A stretch of DNA of 40,399 nucleotides, taken from NCBI GenBank assembly GCA_007988785.1, contig BJUU01000023.1:1-40399 (forward strand), in the 5' to 3' direction. Numbering within the stretch: position 1 is the stretch's first letter; each line of letters begins with the position of its first letter. Below, piece by piece: positions 7,255 through 15,091 of the stretch. A program made the position numbers and the translations under genes. The stretch comes from Agrococcus baldri. GTDB lineage: Bacteria; Actinomycetota; Actinomycetes; Actinomycetales; Microbacteriaceae. The notes under the pieces were generated by a model, which ran no database searches, was not told where the DNA came from, and worked only from the letters and a program-made list of their open reading frames with translations.

Positions 7255-8460
7255 CTACTGGCGCTCGCCCGCCCGCTCGTCGATCACGGTCGCGTACAGC
7301 GCGCGCGTCTCCTCGGCGATGCGGGCCCAGTCGAAGTGGGTGCGGGCGCGCTCCCTGCCGGCCTCGCCCATCCGCCGTGCCGCATCCGGGTCGGTGACCA
7401 TGCGGGCGAGCGCGCCGGCCAGGTCGGCCTCGTAGCGCTCCGGGTCGGTCGGCGCGCCCGTGCCGTCCTGCACCTGGTCGATCGGCACGACGAAGCCCGT
7501 GACGCCGTCGTCGATCACCTCCGGGATGCCGCCCGTGCCGCTGCCGACGACGGGCGCGCCGCACGCCATCGCCTCGAGGTTCACGATGCCGAGCGGCTCG
7601 TAGACGCTCGGGCAGACGAAGGTCGTCGCGTGCGTCAGCAGCGCTCGCAGATCCTCGCGCGGCAGCACCTCGTCGATCCACACCACGCCTTCGCGGGTGC
7701 GCTGCAGCTCCTCGACGAGCCCGCGCACCTCGGTCATGATCTCCGGGGTGTCGGGGGCGCCGGCGCACAGGATCAGCTGCACGTCCTCCGGCAGCGCCCG
7801 GGCGGCGCGCAGCAGGTGCGGCAGGCCCTTCTGGCGGGTGATGCGGCCGACGAAGACGACCGACGGATGCTCGGGGTCGAGCCCGAGCTCGCGGGCCCGG
7901 TCGGCGTCGGGGTTCGGCGACCACGCCTCGAGGTCGATGCCGTTGTAGATCGTCACGACCCGCTCGGGGTCGAGCGCCGGGTAGGAGCGCAGGATGTCGG
8001 CGCGCATGCCGTTGGAGACGGCGATCACGCGGTCGGCCGCCTCGTAGGCGCGCCGCTCGATGTCGCTCGAGATGCGGTAGCCGCCGCCGAGCTGCTCGGC
8101 CTTCCACGGCCGCAGCGGCTCGAGCGAGTGGGCCGAGACCACGTGCGGCACGCCGTGGAGCTCCTGCGCGAGCCTGCCGGCCTCGTTCGCGTACCAGGTG
8201 TGCGAGTGCACGAGGTCGGTGCCGGCGACCGCGTCGGCGATCTGCAGGTCGACCGCGAGCGTCTGCAGGGCGCCGTTCGCCTCGGCCAGTGCCTCCGGCA
8301 CCTCGTAGGCGGTCGTGCCGGCCTCGTCGCGGGGCTGGCCGAAGCAGCGCACCTGCACCTCGATCGAGCGCCGCAGCGCCCGCACGAGCTCGGTGACGTG
8401 CACCCCGGCGCCGCCGTAGACGGCGGGCGGGTACTCCTTCGTGAGCAGGTCGACGCGCAT
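7255..8460 (-). CDS. glgA: Glycogen synthase / ADP-glucose alpha-glucosyltransferase, actinobacterial GT4 type
   Basis: GT4-family glucosyltransferase of 401 aa that uses ADP-glucose. The N-terminus has the donor-loop segment LTKEYPPAVYGGAGVHV, and the C-terminal half has the E-x7-E motif in YEPLGIVNLEA. This is the short corynebacterial/mycobacterial type, not the long GT5 GlgA of enterobacteria. It is divergent from glgC exactly as in Mycobacterium (Rv1212c/Rv1213). There the enzyme is known to make alpha-maltose-1-phosphate (GlgM) for the GlgE pathway as well as extending glycogen. Sequence alone does not decide between these products; the name glgA is given by family. The ATG lies 6 bases from a TACTGT -10 box. 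Confidence 0.9.
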   Translation of the reverse strand: MRVDLLTKEYPPAVYGGAGVHVTELVRALRRSIEVQVRCFGQPRDEAGTTAYEVPEALAEANGALQTLAVDLQIADAVAGTDLVHSHTWYANEAGRLAQELHGVPHVVSAHSLEPLRPWKAEQLGGGYRISSDIERRAYEAADRVIAVSNGMRADILRSYPALDPERVVTIYNGIDLEAWSPNPDADRARELGLDPEHPSVVFVGRITRQKGLPHLLRAARALPEDVQLILCAGAPDTPEIMTEVRGLVEELQRTREGVVWIDEVLPREDLRALLTHATTFVCPSVYEPLGIVNLEAMACGAPVVGSGTGGIPEVIDDGVTGFVVPIDQVQDGTGAPTDPERYEADLAGALARMVTDPDAARRMGEAGRERARTHFDWARIAEETRALYATVIDERAGERQ

Positions 8461-8466
8461 GGCCTC

Positions 8467-8472
8467 ACAGTA
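8467..8472 (-). promoter_or_regulatory. -10 box (TACTGT) for glgA, predicted leaderless
   Basis: TACTGT on the minus strand with a 6-base gap to the ATG. It is one half of a 71-base divergent promoter region shared with glgC, so one regulator could control both genes. Confidence 0.5.
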
Positions 8473-8519
8473 CGCCAGCGGCGCGGCCGCCCTCCTGGCT
8501 TCCGCACATGCCGCGCGCG

Positions 8520-8525
8520 TAGGGT
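8520..8525 (+). promoter_or_regulatory. -10 box (TAGGGT) for glgC, predicted leaderless
   Basis: TAGGGT with a 6-base gap to the ATG at 8532. This placement argues against the in-frame GTG at 8526, which directly touches the box. Confidence 0.55.
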
Positions 8526-8531
8526 GTGGAC

Positions 8532-9770
8532 ATGGACAAGAAGGTCTTCGGCATCGTGCTCGCCGGCGGCGAGGGCAAGCGGCTGATGCCGCTCACCGCC
8601 GATCGCGCCAAGCCCGCAGTGCCCTTCGGCGGCGCCTACCGGCTGATCGACTTCGCGATCTCGAACCTCATCAACTCCGACCTGCGGCAGATCGTGGTGC
8701 TGACGCAGTACAAGTCGCACTCGCTCGACCGCCACATCTCGCAGGTGTGGCGCATGTCGAACATGCTCAACTCCTACGTCACCTCGGTGCCGGCGCAGCA
8801 GCGCACCGGCAAGCACTGGTTCGCCGGCTCCGGCGACGCCATCTTCCAGTCGCTCAACCTGATCGCCGACGAGAAGCCCGACATCGTCGTGGTCGTGGGC
8901 GCCGACCACGTCTACCGCATGGACTTCAGCGACATGATCCGCGCGCACCTCGAATCGGGCGCGCGCGCCACGGTCGCCGGCATCCGCCAGCCGCTCGAGC
9001 TCGCGAACCAGTTCGGCGTCATCGAGGAGGACGCCGAGCGCGCCGGCTTCATCCGTGCCTTCCACGAGAAGCCCGACGACGCATCCGACCTCGTCGTCGC
9101 CCCGGGAGAGGTGCTGGCGTCGATGGGCAACTACGTCTTCGATGCGGATGCGCTGGTCGAGGCCGTCACCGCCGACAACGCGCTCGAGGGATCGGGCCAC
9201 GACATGGGCGGCGACATCATCCCCTGGTTCGTCGAGCGCGGCGAGGCCGCCATGTACGACCTGAAGCACAACACGGTGCCGGGCGCGACCGAGCGCGACA
9301 AGTACTACTGGCGCGACGTCGGCACGATCGAGTCGTTCTTCGACGCGCACATGGATCTCATCTCGGCGCTGCCGATCTTCAACCTCTACAACCGCGAGTG
9401 GCCGATCTACACGCAGATCGTCAACGCCCCGCCCGCCAAGTTCACGAGGGATGCGTGGGGCCGCGCCGCCGACGTCAACGAGGCGATCGTGGGCTCGGGC
9501 TCGGTCGTGCAGGGCGCGTCGGTCGTGCGCAGCGTCGTCGCGCCGTGGTGCGTCATCGACGCCGGCGCGACGGTCTCGGACGCCATCCTGTTCGACTTCG
9601 TGCACGTGGGCGCCGGCGCCGTCGTGCGCCGCGCGATCATCGACAAGGACGTCGAGATCGGCCCCGGCGTGCAGATCGGCGTCGATCACGACCTCGACCG
9701 CTCGCGCGGCTTCTCGATCTCGGCCTCCGGCATCGTCACGGTGCCCAAGGGCATGAAGATCCACCAGTGA
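8532..9770 (+). CDS. glgC: Glucose-1-phosphate adenylyltransferase
   Basis: ADP-glucose pyrophosphorylase (412 aa) that makes ADP-glucose from glucose-1-phosphate and ATP, the committed step of glycogen synthesis. The nucleotide-binding loop is GIVLAGGEGKRLMPLT near the N-terminus, followed by RAKPAVPFGG. The central part has the conserved VVVVGADHVYRMD, and the C-terminal third is the left-handed beta-helix domain with repeated V-x-I/A patterns. The enzyme is normally allosteric. The ATG was chosen over a GTG two codons upstream because of the -10 box. The last codons overlap the start of serB by 4 bases. Confidence 0.95.
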   Translation: MDKKVFGIVLAGGEGKRLMPLTADRAKPAVPFGGAYRLIDFAISNLINSDLRQIVVLTQYKSHSLDRHISQVWRMSNMLNSYVTSVPAQQRTGKHWFAGSGDAIFQSLNLIADEKPDIVVVVGADHVYRMDFSDMIRAHLESGARATVAGIRQPLELANQFGVIEEDAERAGFIRAFHEKPDDASDLVVAPGEVLASMGNYVFDADALVEAVTADNALEGSGHDMGGDIIPWFVERGEAAMYDLKHNTVPGATERDKYYWRDVGTIESFFDAHMDLISALPIFNLYNREWPIYTQIVNAPPAKFTRDAWGRAADVNEAIVGSGSVVQGASVVRSVVAPWCVIDAGATVSDAILFDFVHVGAGAVVRRAIIDKDVEIGPGVQIGVDHDLDRSRGFSISASGIVTVPKGMKIHQ

Positions 9771-10423
9771 GGGCTGCGACGCTGCTGCTGGTGACCGACG
9801 TCGACTCGACGCTCATCCGCGACGAGGTGATCGAGGTGCTCGCGCGCGCCGTCGGCCCCGACGCCGAGCGGCACGTCGCCGACGTGACCGAGCGGGCCAT
9901 GAACGGCGAGCTCGACTTCGCCGCCTCGCTCGCCGAGCGGCTCCGGATGCTCGAGGGGCTGCCGGTGTCGGTGCTCGATGCCGCGCGCGCCGAGATCACC
10001 GTCACCGACGGCGTGCCCGCGCTCATCGCCGCCGTGCACGAGCGCGGCGGGGCCGTGGCCGCCGTCTCGGGCGGCTTCCACGAGGTGCTCGACCCGCTGG
10101 CGGCGGAGCTCGGCATCGACCACGCGCGCGCGAACCGGCTCGAGGTGACGGATGGGCGCCTGACGGGCCGCTCCCTGGGCCCCGTCATCGACGGCGCGGC
10201 CAAGCGCGACACGCTCGAGTCGCTGCGGCTGAACCTCGGCGTGCCGCGCGAGCGGGTGGTCGCGGTCGGGGACGGCGCGAACGACCTGCTGATGATGGCG
10301 GCGGCCGGCACCTCGGTCGCCTTCTGCGCCAAGCCCGCGGTGCGCGAGCAGGCGACGCACGTCGTCGATGTGCCCGACTTCCGCGAGCTCATCGCGCTGC
10401 TGCCGGAGGCCGCGCCGCGGTGA
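9767..10423 (+). CDS. serB: Phosphoserine phosphatase, HAD family
   Basis: HAD-superfamily phosphatase of 218 aa, predicted to release serine from phosphoserine in the last step of serine synthesis. The catalytic motif is DVDSTLI (nucleophile Asp11, acid Asp13), then a Ser motif in AAVSGGFHEV, a Lys in GAAKRD, and the metal motif GDGANDLLMM. It lacks the N-terminal ACT domain found in mycobacterial SerB2. The GTG start overlaps the glgC stop (GTGA). Coupling of a serine gene to glycogen synthesis is unusual in function but obvious in layout; substrate specificity within the HAD family is inferred. Confidence 0.88.
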   Translation: MRAATLLLVTDVDSTLIRDEVIEVLARAVGPDAERHVADVTERAMNGELDFAASLAERLRMLEGLPVSVLDAARAEITVTDGVPALIAAVHERGGAVAAVSGGFHEVLDPLAAELGIDHARANRLEVTDGRLTGRSLGPVIDGAAKRDTLESLRLNLGVPRERVVAVGDGANDLLMMAAAGTSVAFCAKPAVREQATHVVDVPDFRELIALLPEAAPR

Positions 10424-11163
10424 GCGCCGTGCGGCAGGACGAGGCGCGGATCGCCGTCGTCTCGGACATGCACGGCAACCTGACTGCCTTCGATGCGGTG
10501 CTCGCCGATGCCCGGCGGCGCGGTGCGACGGCGATCTGGTGCGGCGGCGACCTCGTCGGCAAGGGCCCCCGCGGCCGCGCCGTCGTCGAGCGCGCCCGCG
10601 AGGCCTGCGACGTGGTGGTGCGCGGCAACTGGGACGAGGTGGTGGCGATGCCGGGCATCGCCCACTGGACGGCCCCCGAGTGGTACCGCGACGAGCTCGG
10701 CGAGACGGCGCTCGCGTGGCTCGGCGCGCTCCCCTTCCACCACGACGCCGAGCTGGGCGGCGAGCGCGTGCGGCTCTTCCACGCCTCGCCCGAATCGGTG
10801 CACCAGCGGGTGCGGGCAGGCATGAGCGACGCCGCCCACGCGGCGATGTTCCGGCCCACGGCGGCGACCGGCGAGGCCGGCGAGGCGCAGCTGGTGGTCT
10901 ACGGCGACCTGCACCGGCAGTTCGTCGACGAGCGCGCCGGCCGCCGGCTGGTCAACACCGGCAGCGCCGGCAACGACCTCGAGGGCGATCCCAGCGCCGC
11001 GTACACGATGCTCGAGGCGACGGCCGCGGGCGCGCGGGTCGAGCAGCTGCGCGTCGCGTACGACGTGGAGGCCGAGATCGAGATGGCCCAGGCGATGCGC
11101 ATCCCGTTCCTGGAGCACTGGGTGGCAGAGCTGCGCACGGGCGTCTACCAGCCGCGGGTCTGA
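10420..11163 (+). CDS. Metallophosphoesterase (YfcE-like calcineurin fold)
   Basis: Calcineurin-like phosphoesterase of 247 aa, substrate unknown. Metal ligands are visible as Asp16-x-His18 (SDMHGN), Asp44 (GGDLVGKGP), Asn70 (RGNWDE) and His121 (FHAS). The usual GHTH/GHIH motif is replaced by GDLH (Asp163, His165), so one metal ligand may differ. The GTG start overlaps the serB stop (GTGA), making this the third gene of a glgC-serB unit. It ends only 6 bases from the stop of the convergent VOC-SRPBCC gene. Confidence 0.85.
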   Translation: MSAVRQDEARIAVVSDMHGNLTAFDAVLADARRRGATAIWCGGDLVGKGPRGRAVVERAREACDVVVRGNWDEVVAMPGIAHWTAPEWYRDELGETALAWLGALPFHHDAELGGERVRLFHASPESVHQRVRAGMSDAAHAAMFRPTAATGEAGEAQLVVYGDLHRQFVDERAGRRLVNTGSAGNDLEGDPSAAYTMLEATAAGARVEQLRVAYDVEAEIEMAQAMRIPFLEHWVAELRTGVYQPRV

Positions 11164-11169
11164 GGCGGC

Positions 11170-11955
11170 TCAGGGCTGCAGCAGCGACCGCAGCCGGTCG
11201 AGATCCGCGGTCACCGCCTGCGCGTCGGCCTCGAACGCATCCGCCGTCACGCCCTCCGGGCGCCGCAGCGTGAAGACCACCTCCGCGCCGAGCGGATGCG
11301 CGAGCACGCGCAGCGGATTGTGCACCACGGTGCCGTCCGGCAGGGTCACGTCGTGGTCGAGCACGCCGAGCTCGTTGACCGGTGCGAAGCGCACGCGGAC
11401 GTCGCCCATGGGCGACGCCACCACGAGCTCGTCGCCGTCCCGGCGGAGCCCGCCGGCTGCGAGGCCCGCCGCCCACTCCGGCAGGTCCTCGTCGCTGCGG
11501 GCGAACGCGGCGACCTCGCGCGGGTGGCGGCCGATGACGACGCTCACATGGCGCGACTCCTGGTCGTGCTCGCTGACGACCAGCTCGACCTTGAGCCGCT
11601 CGGAGCTCTCGAGGAAGGCGCTCTCGGCGGTGCCGTCGAGGCGCCAGTCGTAGCGGGCGTCTGCGAGCCGGCGCCAGCCGTGCGCCTCTGCCTGTCGCCA
11701 GAGCCGGTCGACCTGCGCGCGATCGCCGGCGTGCAGCGCGAGGTGGTTGAGCCCGGCGCCCCGGCGGTCGTGCGCGCTCGGCCGGGCCGCCTGCGCGACG
11801 ACGACGTACGCGGCGCCGCGGATCCAGCTCGCGCCTCCCGCCCTGCGCTGGTGCTCGGTGTGGTCGAGGCTGGTGAGCAGCCAACCCCATTCGGCGAGCG
11901 CGCGATCGAGGTCGAGCGCCTGCAGCTCGACGTGGTGGAGCGCGCCGAATGCCAC
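11170..11955 (-). CDS. VOC (glyoxalase-like) domain fused to an SRPBCC domain
   Basis: Two-domain protein of 261 aa, role unknown. Residues 5-127 are a vicinal-oxygen-chelate fold: HHVELQALDLDRALAEWGW, then GLNHLALHAGD and the closing strand FLESSERLKVELV. Residues 136-260 look like a separate SRPBCC/polyketide-cyclase-like family: HVSVVIGRHPREVAAFA, then SPMGDVRVRFAP, LDHDVTLPDG and NPLRV. I know this second family as a stand-alone protein. An in-frame GTG at codon 137 has CAGGAG nine bases upstream, so the second domain might also be made alone. The GTG start at 11955 lies 4 bases after the fabG stop. Domain calls are from pattern memory. Confidence 0.75.
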   Translation of the reverse strand: MAFGALHHVELQALDLDRALAEWGWLLTSLDHTEHQRRAGGASWIRGAAYVVVAQAARPSAHDRRGAGLNHLALHAGDRAQVDRLWRQAEAHGWRRLADARYDWRLDGTAESAFLESSERLKVELVVSEHDQESRHVSVVIGRHPREVAAFARSDEDLPEWAAGLAAGGLRRDGDELVVASPMGDVRVRFAPVNELGVLDHDVTLPDGTVVHNPLRVLAHPLGAEVVFTLRRPEGVTADAFEADAQAVTADLDRLRSLLQP

Positions 11956-11959
11956 CGGG

Positions 11960-12667
11960 CTAGTGCCCCATGCCCAGGCCGCCGTCGACGGGGATGACGG
12001 CGCCCGAGATGTAGGCGGCCTCGTCGCCGGCGATCCAGCGCACCACCTTCGCCACCTCATCGGCCGTGGCGTAGCGGCCCGCCGGGATCGACCGCTTGTA
12101 CTCGGCCTGGGTCTTCTCGTCGAGCTCCGCCGTCATGTCGGTCTCGATGAAGCCGGGCGCGACGACGTTGGCGGTGATGCCGCGCGCGCCGAGCTCGCGC
12201 GTGATCGAGCGGGCGATGCCCACCAGGCCCGCCTTCGAGGCGGAGTAGTTGACCTGGCCGGGGCCGCCGTAGAGCCCGACGACGCTCGAGATGAGCACGA
12301 CGCGGCCCCACTTGGCGCGCAGCATGCCCTTCGAGGCGCGCTGCACCACGCGGAACGCGCCGGCCAGGTTGGTGTCGACGACGTCGACGAAGTCCTGCTC
12401 ACTCATGCGCATCAGCAGCGTGTCGCGGGTGATGCCGGCGTTGGCGACCACGACCTCCACCGGGCCGAGCTCGGCCTCGACCTGCGTGAAGGCGGCGTCC
12501 ACCGAGGCGCTGTCGGTGACATCGGCGGCGACGGCGAGCGCGCCCTCCGGGCCGGAGCCGTCGCGCGAGGTGATCGCGACGCGGTGGCCGGCGTCGAGGA
12601 AGGCCTGGGCGATGGCGCGGCCGATGCCGCGGTTGCCGCCGGTGACGAGGACGGTGCGTGAGGTCAT
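11960..12667 (-). CDS. fabG: 3-oxoacyl-ACP reductase, SDR family
   Basis: Short-chain dehydrogenase of 235 aa, most like the NADPH-dependent beta-ketoacyl-ACP reductase of fatty-acid elongation. The cofactor site is TGGNRGIG (9-16), with the NNAG-equivalent NAG (76-78). The catalytic set is Ser128, Tyr141 and Lys145 (NYSASKAG), followed by PGFIETDMT and the terminal DGGLGMGH. The length is that of FabG1/MabA. In mycobacteria mabA pairs with inhA; here there is no inhA, and the next gene is the VOC-SRPBCC fusion. The ATG is 7 bases after a TAGGCT -10 box. Confidence 0.88.
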   Translation of the reverse strand: MTSRTVLVTGGNRGIGRAIAQAFLDAGHRVAITSRDGSGPEGALAVAADVTDSASVDAAFTQVEAELGPVEVVVANAGITRDTLLMRMSEQDFVDVVDTNLAGAFRVVQRASKGMLRAKWGRVVLISSVVGLYGGPGQVNYSASKAGLVGIARSITRELGARGITANVVAPGFIETDMTAELDEKTQAEYKRSIPAGRYATADEVAKVVRWIAGDEAAYISGAVIPVDGGLGMGH

Positions 12668-12674
12668 GCCGGCA

Positions 12675-12680
12675 AGCCTA
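12675..12680 (-). promoter_or_regulatory. -10 box (TAGGCT) for fabG, predicted leaderless
   Basis: TAGGCT on the minus strand, 7 bases before the ATG at 12667. It faces the DUF3099 promoter about 30 bases away. Confidence 0.55.
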
Positions 12681-12712
12681 TGTCTGCAGGGTCGGCCCAC
12701 GCGGCACGGGCG

Positions 12713-12718
12713 TAGACT
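12713..12718 (+). promoter_or_regulatory. -10 box (TAGACT) upstream of the DUF3099 gene
   Basis: TAGACT with 10 bases to the ATG at 12729. The predicted leader would be only about 3-4 bases, so this is near-leaderless. A GAG in the gap is too short to be a convincing ribosome site. Confidence 0.45.
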
Positions 12719-12728
12719 GTCGAGAGCC

Positions 12729-13064
12729 ATGCGAGAGCACCGAGTTCGTGACAGCGCCGGGTCGCTCACCGACCTGCCGATGTCCCCTGACGAGGATCGT
12801 CAGAGGCGCTTCCGCCTGTACTTCTACCTCATGCTCGCGCGCGTCGCGGCGCTCGGGGTCTTCTTCATCGTGCCCGACTGGTGGAAGCTCATCCCGGCGT
12901 TCTTCGCGGTGTTCATCCCCTACTTCGCCGTCGTGATCGCCAACGTCTCGACCCACCGCACCACCGACGGCCTCGAGGCGCCGAACGCGCTGCCGCCCGG
13001 CCCGTCCGCAGCGCCCGCGGCACCGGCGACCCCCAGCTCCGCGCCAGAGCGGGACGTGCAGTGA
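12729..13064 (+). CDS. DUF3099 family membrane protein
   Basis: Small protein of 111 aa with two hydrophobic segments (about 31-45 and 50-67) after a charged head (DEDRQRRFRLYFYL). A Pro/Ala-rich cytoplasmic tail follows. The pattern matches actinobacterial DUF3099, whose function is not known. It is the first gene of a three-gene unit that ends in SURF1, and its stop overlaps the next start (GTGA). Linkage to a cytochrome oxidase assembly factor hints at a membrane or respiratory role, but this is only context. Confidence 0.75.
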   Translation: MREHRVRDSAGSLTDLPMSPDEDRQRRFRLYFYLMLARVAALGVFFIVPDWWKLIPAFFAVFIPYFAVVIANVSTHRTTDGLEAPNALPPGPSAAPAAPATPSSAPERDVQ

Positions 13065-13300
13065 GCCTGCTGTCGATGCTCGACGGCCAGCAGGGCGCCA
13101 CCCCATGCTCGGCCTCCGGCTGCACCGCCGCCGCGACGCACGCGGTGCACTGGCGCAACCCGCGCATCCACTCGATCGACCGGGTCAAGACCTGGGCAGC
13201 CTGCGACGAGCACCGCGACACGCTCGCCGAGTGGCTGCGCTCGCGCGCGTTCCCGGTGGTCGTCACCCGCTTCGGCGAGACCGTGGAGCGGGTCGCCTGA
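13061..13300 (+). CDS. Small cysteine-containing protein, function unknown
   Basis: 79-aa soluble protein with a possible metal site: Cys16-x4-Cys21 and Cys48-x2-His51 (AACDEH). The middle is rich in His, Arg and Trp (HAVHWRNPRIHSIDRVK). I do not recognise a named domain; similar small proteins sit before SURF1 in related genomes as far as I recall. The GTG start overlaps the DUF3099 stop by 4 bases, and its TGA shares one base with the SURF1 ATG, so all three are tightly coupled. A role in handling copper or heme for oxidase assembly is conceivable but unproven. Confidence 0.7.
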   Translation: MSLLSMLDGQQGATPCSASGCTAAATHAVHWRNPRIHSIDRVKTWAACDEHRDTLAEWLRSRAFPVVVTRFGETVERVA

Positions 13301-14097
13301 TGCTGCGGCTGCTCCGCGAGCCTCGCTGGCTCGGCTACATCGCCCTGGCCGTCGTGTTCGCCATCGTCTGCTGCGCGCTCGGCATCTGGCAGTGGAACCG
13401 GCGCGCCGAGGCGCTCACCGCGATCGACCGACTGGAGTCGAACTACGACCGCGCCCCGGTCGAGGTGACGGATGCGCTGCCGGACCCGGGCGCGTTCGAC
13501 CCCGACCAGCAGTGGACGCCCGTGCTGCTCGAGGGCGAGTACCTGCTCGATGAGCAGCTGCTGCTGCGCGGCCGCTGGCGCGGTGGCCAGGTGGGCTTCG
13601 ACGTGATCGCGCCGTTCCGCACCCTCGACGGCACGGTGTTCATCGTCGACCGCGGCTGGATCGACCAGGCGGGCGGCGCCGAGCAGCCGGTGACCGAGCC
13701 GGAGACTCCCGAGGGGCCGACGACCGTGGTCGCGCGGCTGCGGCCCGACGAGGGGTCGATCGCCGGCCGCGGCGCCCCGGAGGGGCAGATCGCCTCGGTC
13801 GACCTGGCCGAGATCGCCGCCGCGCTCGAAGCGCCGACCTACACGGGTGCCTACGGGCTGCTCGCGAGCGAGGACGGCGCGGAGCCCGACGACGTCGCGG
13901 TCGCCTCCCGACCGGTGCTCGACGAGGGCCCGCACCTGTCGTACTCGCTGCAGTGGTACGTGTTCGCGCTCGGCGGCTTCGCTGCCGTCGCGTGGGGCAT
14001 GCGCGACGAGCTGCGCAGCGCGGCGCCGGTCGAGCGGCCGAAGCGGGTGCGCCGCACCGACGCCGACGTGGAGGACGACATCCTCGACCGCGGCTGA
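13300..14097 (+). CDS. SURF1 family cytochrome oxidase assembly protein
   Basis: Membrane protein of 265 aa with the SURF1 layout: an N-terminal TM (about 13-31) closing with GIWQWNRR, an extracytoplasmic domain with EGEYL and VFIVDRGWI, and a C-terminal TM preceded by HLSYSLQWYVFA, whose His is conserved in the family. SURF1 helps insert heme A into cytochrome aa3 oxidase, which fits ctaA and ctaB elsewhere in this window. The last 35 residues are a charged cytoplasmic tail typical of actinobacterial members. The ATG overlaps the preceding TGA by one base. Confidence 0.9.
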   Translation: MLRLLREPRWLGYIALAVVFAIVCCALGIWQWNRRAEALTAIDRLESNYDRAPVEVTDALPDPGAFDPDQQWTPVLLEGEYLLDEQLLLRGRWRGGQVGFDVIAPFRTLDGTVFIVDRGWIDQAGGAEQPVTEPETPEGPTTVVARLRPDEGSIAGRGAPEGQIASVDLAEIAAALEAPTYTGAYGLLASEDGAEPDDVAVASRPVLDEGPHLSYSLQWYVFALGGFAAVAWGMRDELRSAAPVERPKRVRRTDADVEDDILDRG

Positions 14098-14100
14098 GGC

Positions 14101-15075
14101 TCAAGCAGGCGTGTCCGAGCCGGCGGCGCTGCGGCGTCGGGCCGTGCGCAGCACGGCGGTGGCGGCGATCAGCGCGACCGCGACCAGCGCGCTCGTCGCG
14201 ATGATGATCGGCAGGCCGGGAGCGAGCACGGACTGACCCAGCAGCGCCTGCCAGGTGGTGATGGCCGTGACGGCCGCCCACAGCCCGCCGGCGATCCAGG
14301 CGAAGCCGCTGCGCACCTCGACGCTGCGGAGCGCCGGCACCCGCGGCGCGAGCAGCTCCATGCCCCACACGAGCAGCGGCAGCCCCTGCAGCGCGTGCAT
14401 GCCGATGAAGTGCGGCACCCGCAGATCGCCCGCGACCGTCGACCAGCCGAGCAGCGGGATGCCGGGGCCGCCGTCGGCGACGCCGACCGCGTGGGCACCG
14501 GCGATGCCCTGGAAGTCGCGCAGCTGCTCGGCGTTCGGGCTGGTCATGAGGAACGCCACCGCCATGCCGACGAGCCCGATGACGATGCCGAGGCGCAGGC
14601 CGATCCTGCGGGCCGGGTCCCCGCCGCGCAGCGCCCACACGACCACGCCGAGCACGAGCGTGAGCACCCAGACGATCGCGATCGAGGCCCCCATGATCGT
14701 CCACAGCACGGAGACCGCGGGATCGGAGACGTTGAAGTGGCTCGTGGTGCCGCGCACGACGGCCGCGACGATGATCACCTGCTCGATCAGCAGCAGGATC
14801 GCCATCGCGGTGCCGAGCCACCACATCCAGGCCCGCGCTCGGCCTCGACGGTCGAGCATGTCGATGATGAGCGCGATCGTCATCGAGAAGATGGCGATGG
14901 AGATCGAGAACTTCAGCGGCTTGATCCAGCCGTTGGCGCCCAGGATCTCGACCGGTGCCAGGAACACCAGCCCGGCGCAGGCAACGGCGGTGACGCCCAT
15001 GAGCGCGGTGAGCGCGAGCAGCGGGCGGTGGAGGCGCGCGGGGCGCAGCTCCATGGACTGCAGTGAGGTCGACAT
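14101..15075 (-). CDS. Uncharacterised membrane protein with 8 predicted TM segments
   Basis: Hydrophobic protein of 324 aa with about eight membrane spans. A recognisable conserved-looking stretch is NGWIKPLKFSISIAIF before the second span, and a HFIGMHALQGLPLL segment carries two His residues that could bind heme or metal within the membrane. I do not recognise the family. The ATG at 15075 has an AGGAG ribosome site six bases upstream. A longer frame from 15120 would run into the MerR gene and is less likely. It follows the MerR gene by 16 bases on the same strand, so the regulator probably controls this gene. It ends 3 bases from the SURF1 stop. Confidence 0.75.
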   Translation of the reverse strand: MSTSLQSMELRPARLHRPLLALTALMGVTAVACAGLVFLAPVEILGANGWIKPLKFSISIAIFSMTIALIIDMLDRRGRARAWMWWLGTAMAILLLIEQVIIVAAVVRGTTSHFNVSDPAVSVLWTIMGASIAIVWVLTLVLGVVVWALRGGDPARRIGLRLGIVIGLVGMAVAFLMTSPNAEQLRDFQGIAGAHAVGVADGGPGIPLLGWSTVAGDLRVPHFIGMHALQGLPLLVWGMELLAPRVPALRSVEVRSGFAWIAGGLWAAVTAITTWQALLGQSVLAPGLPIIIATSALVAVALIAATAVLRTARRRSAAGSDTPA

Positions 15076-15091
15076 CGTGGCTCCTGAACGC

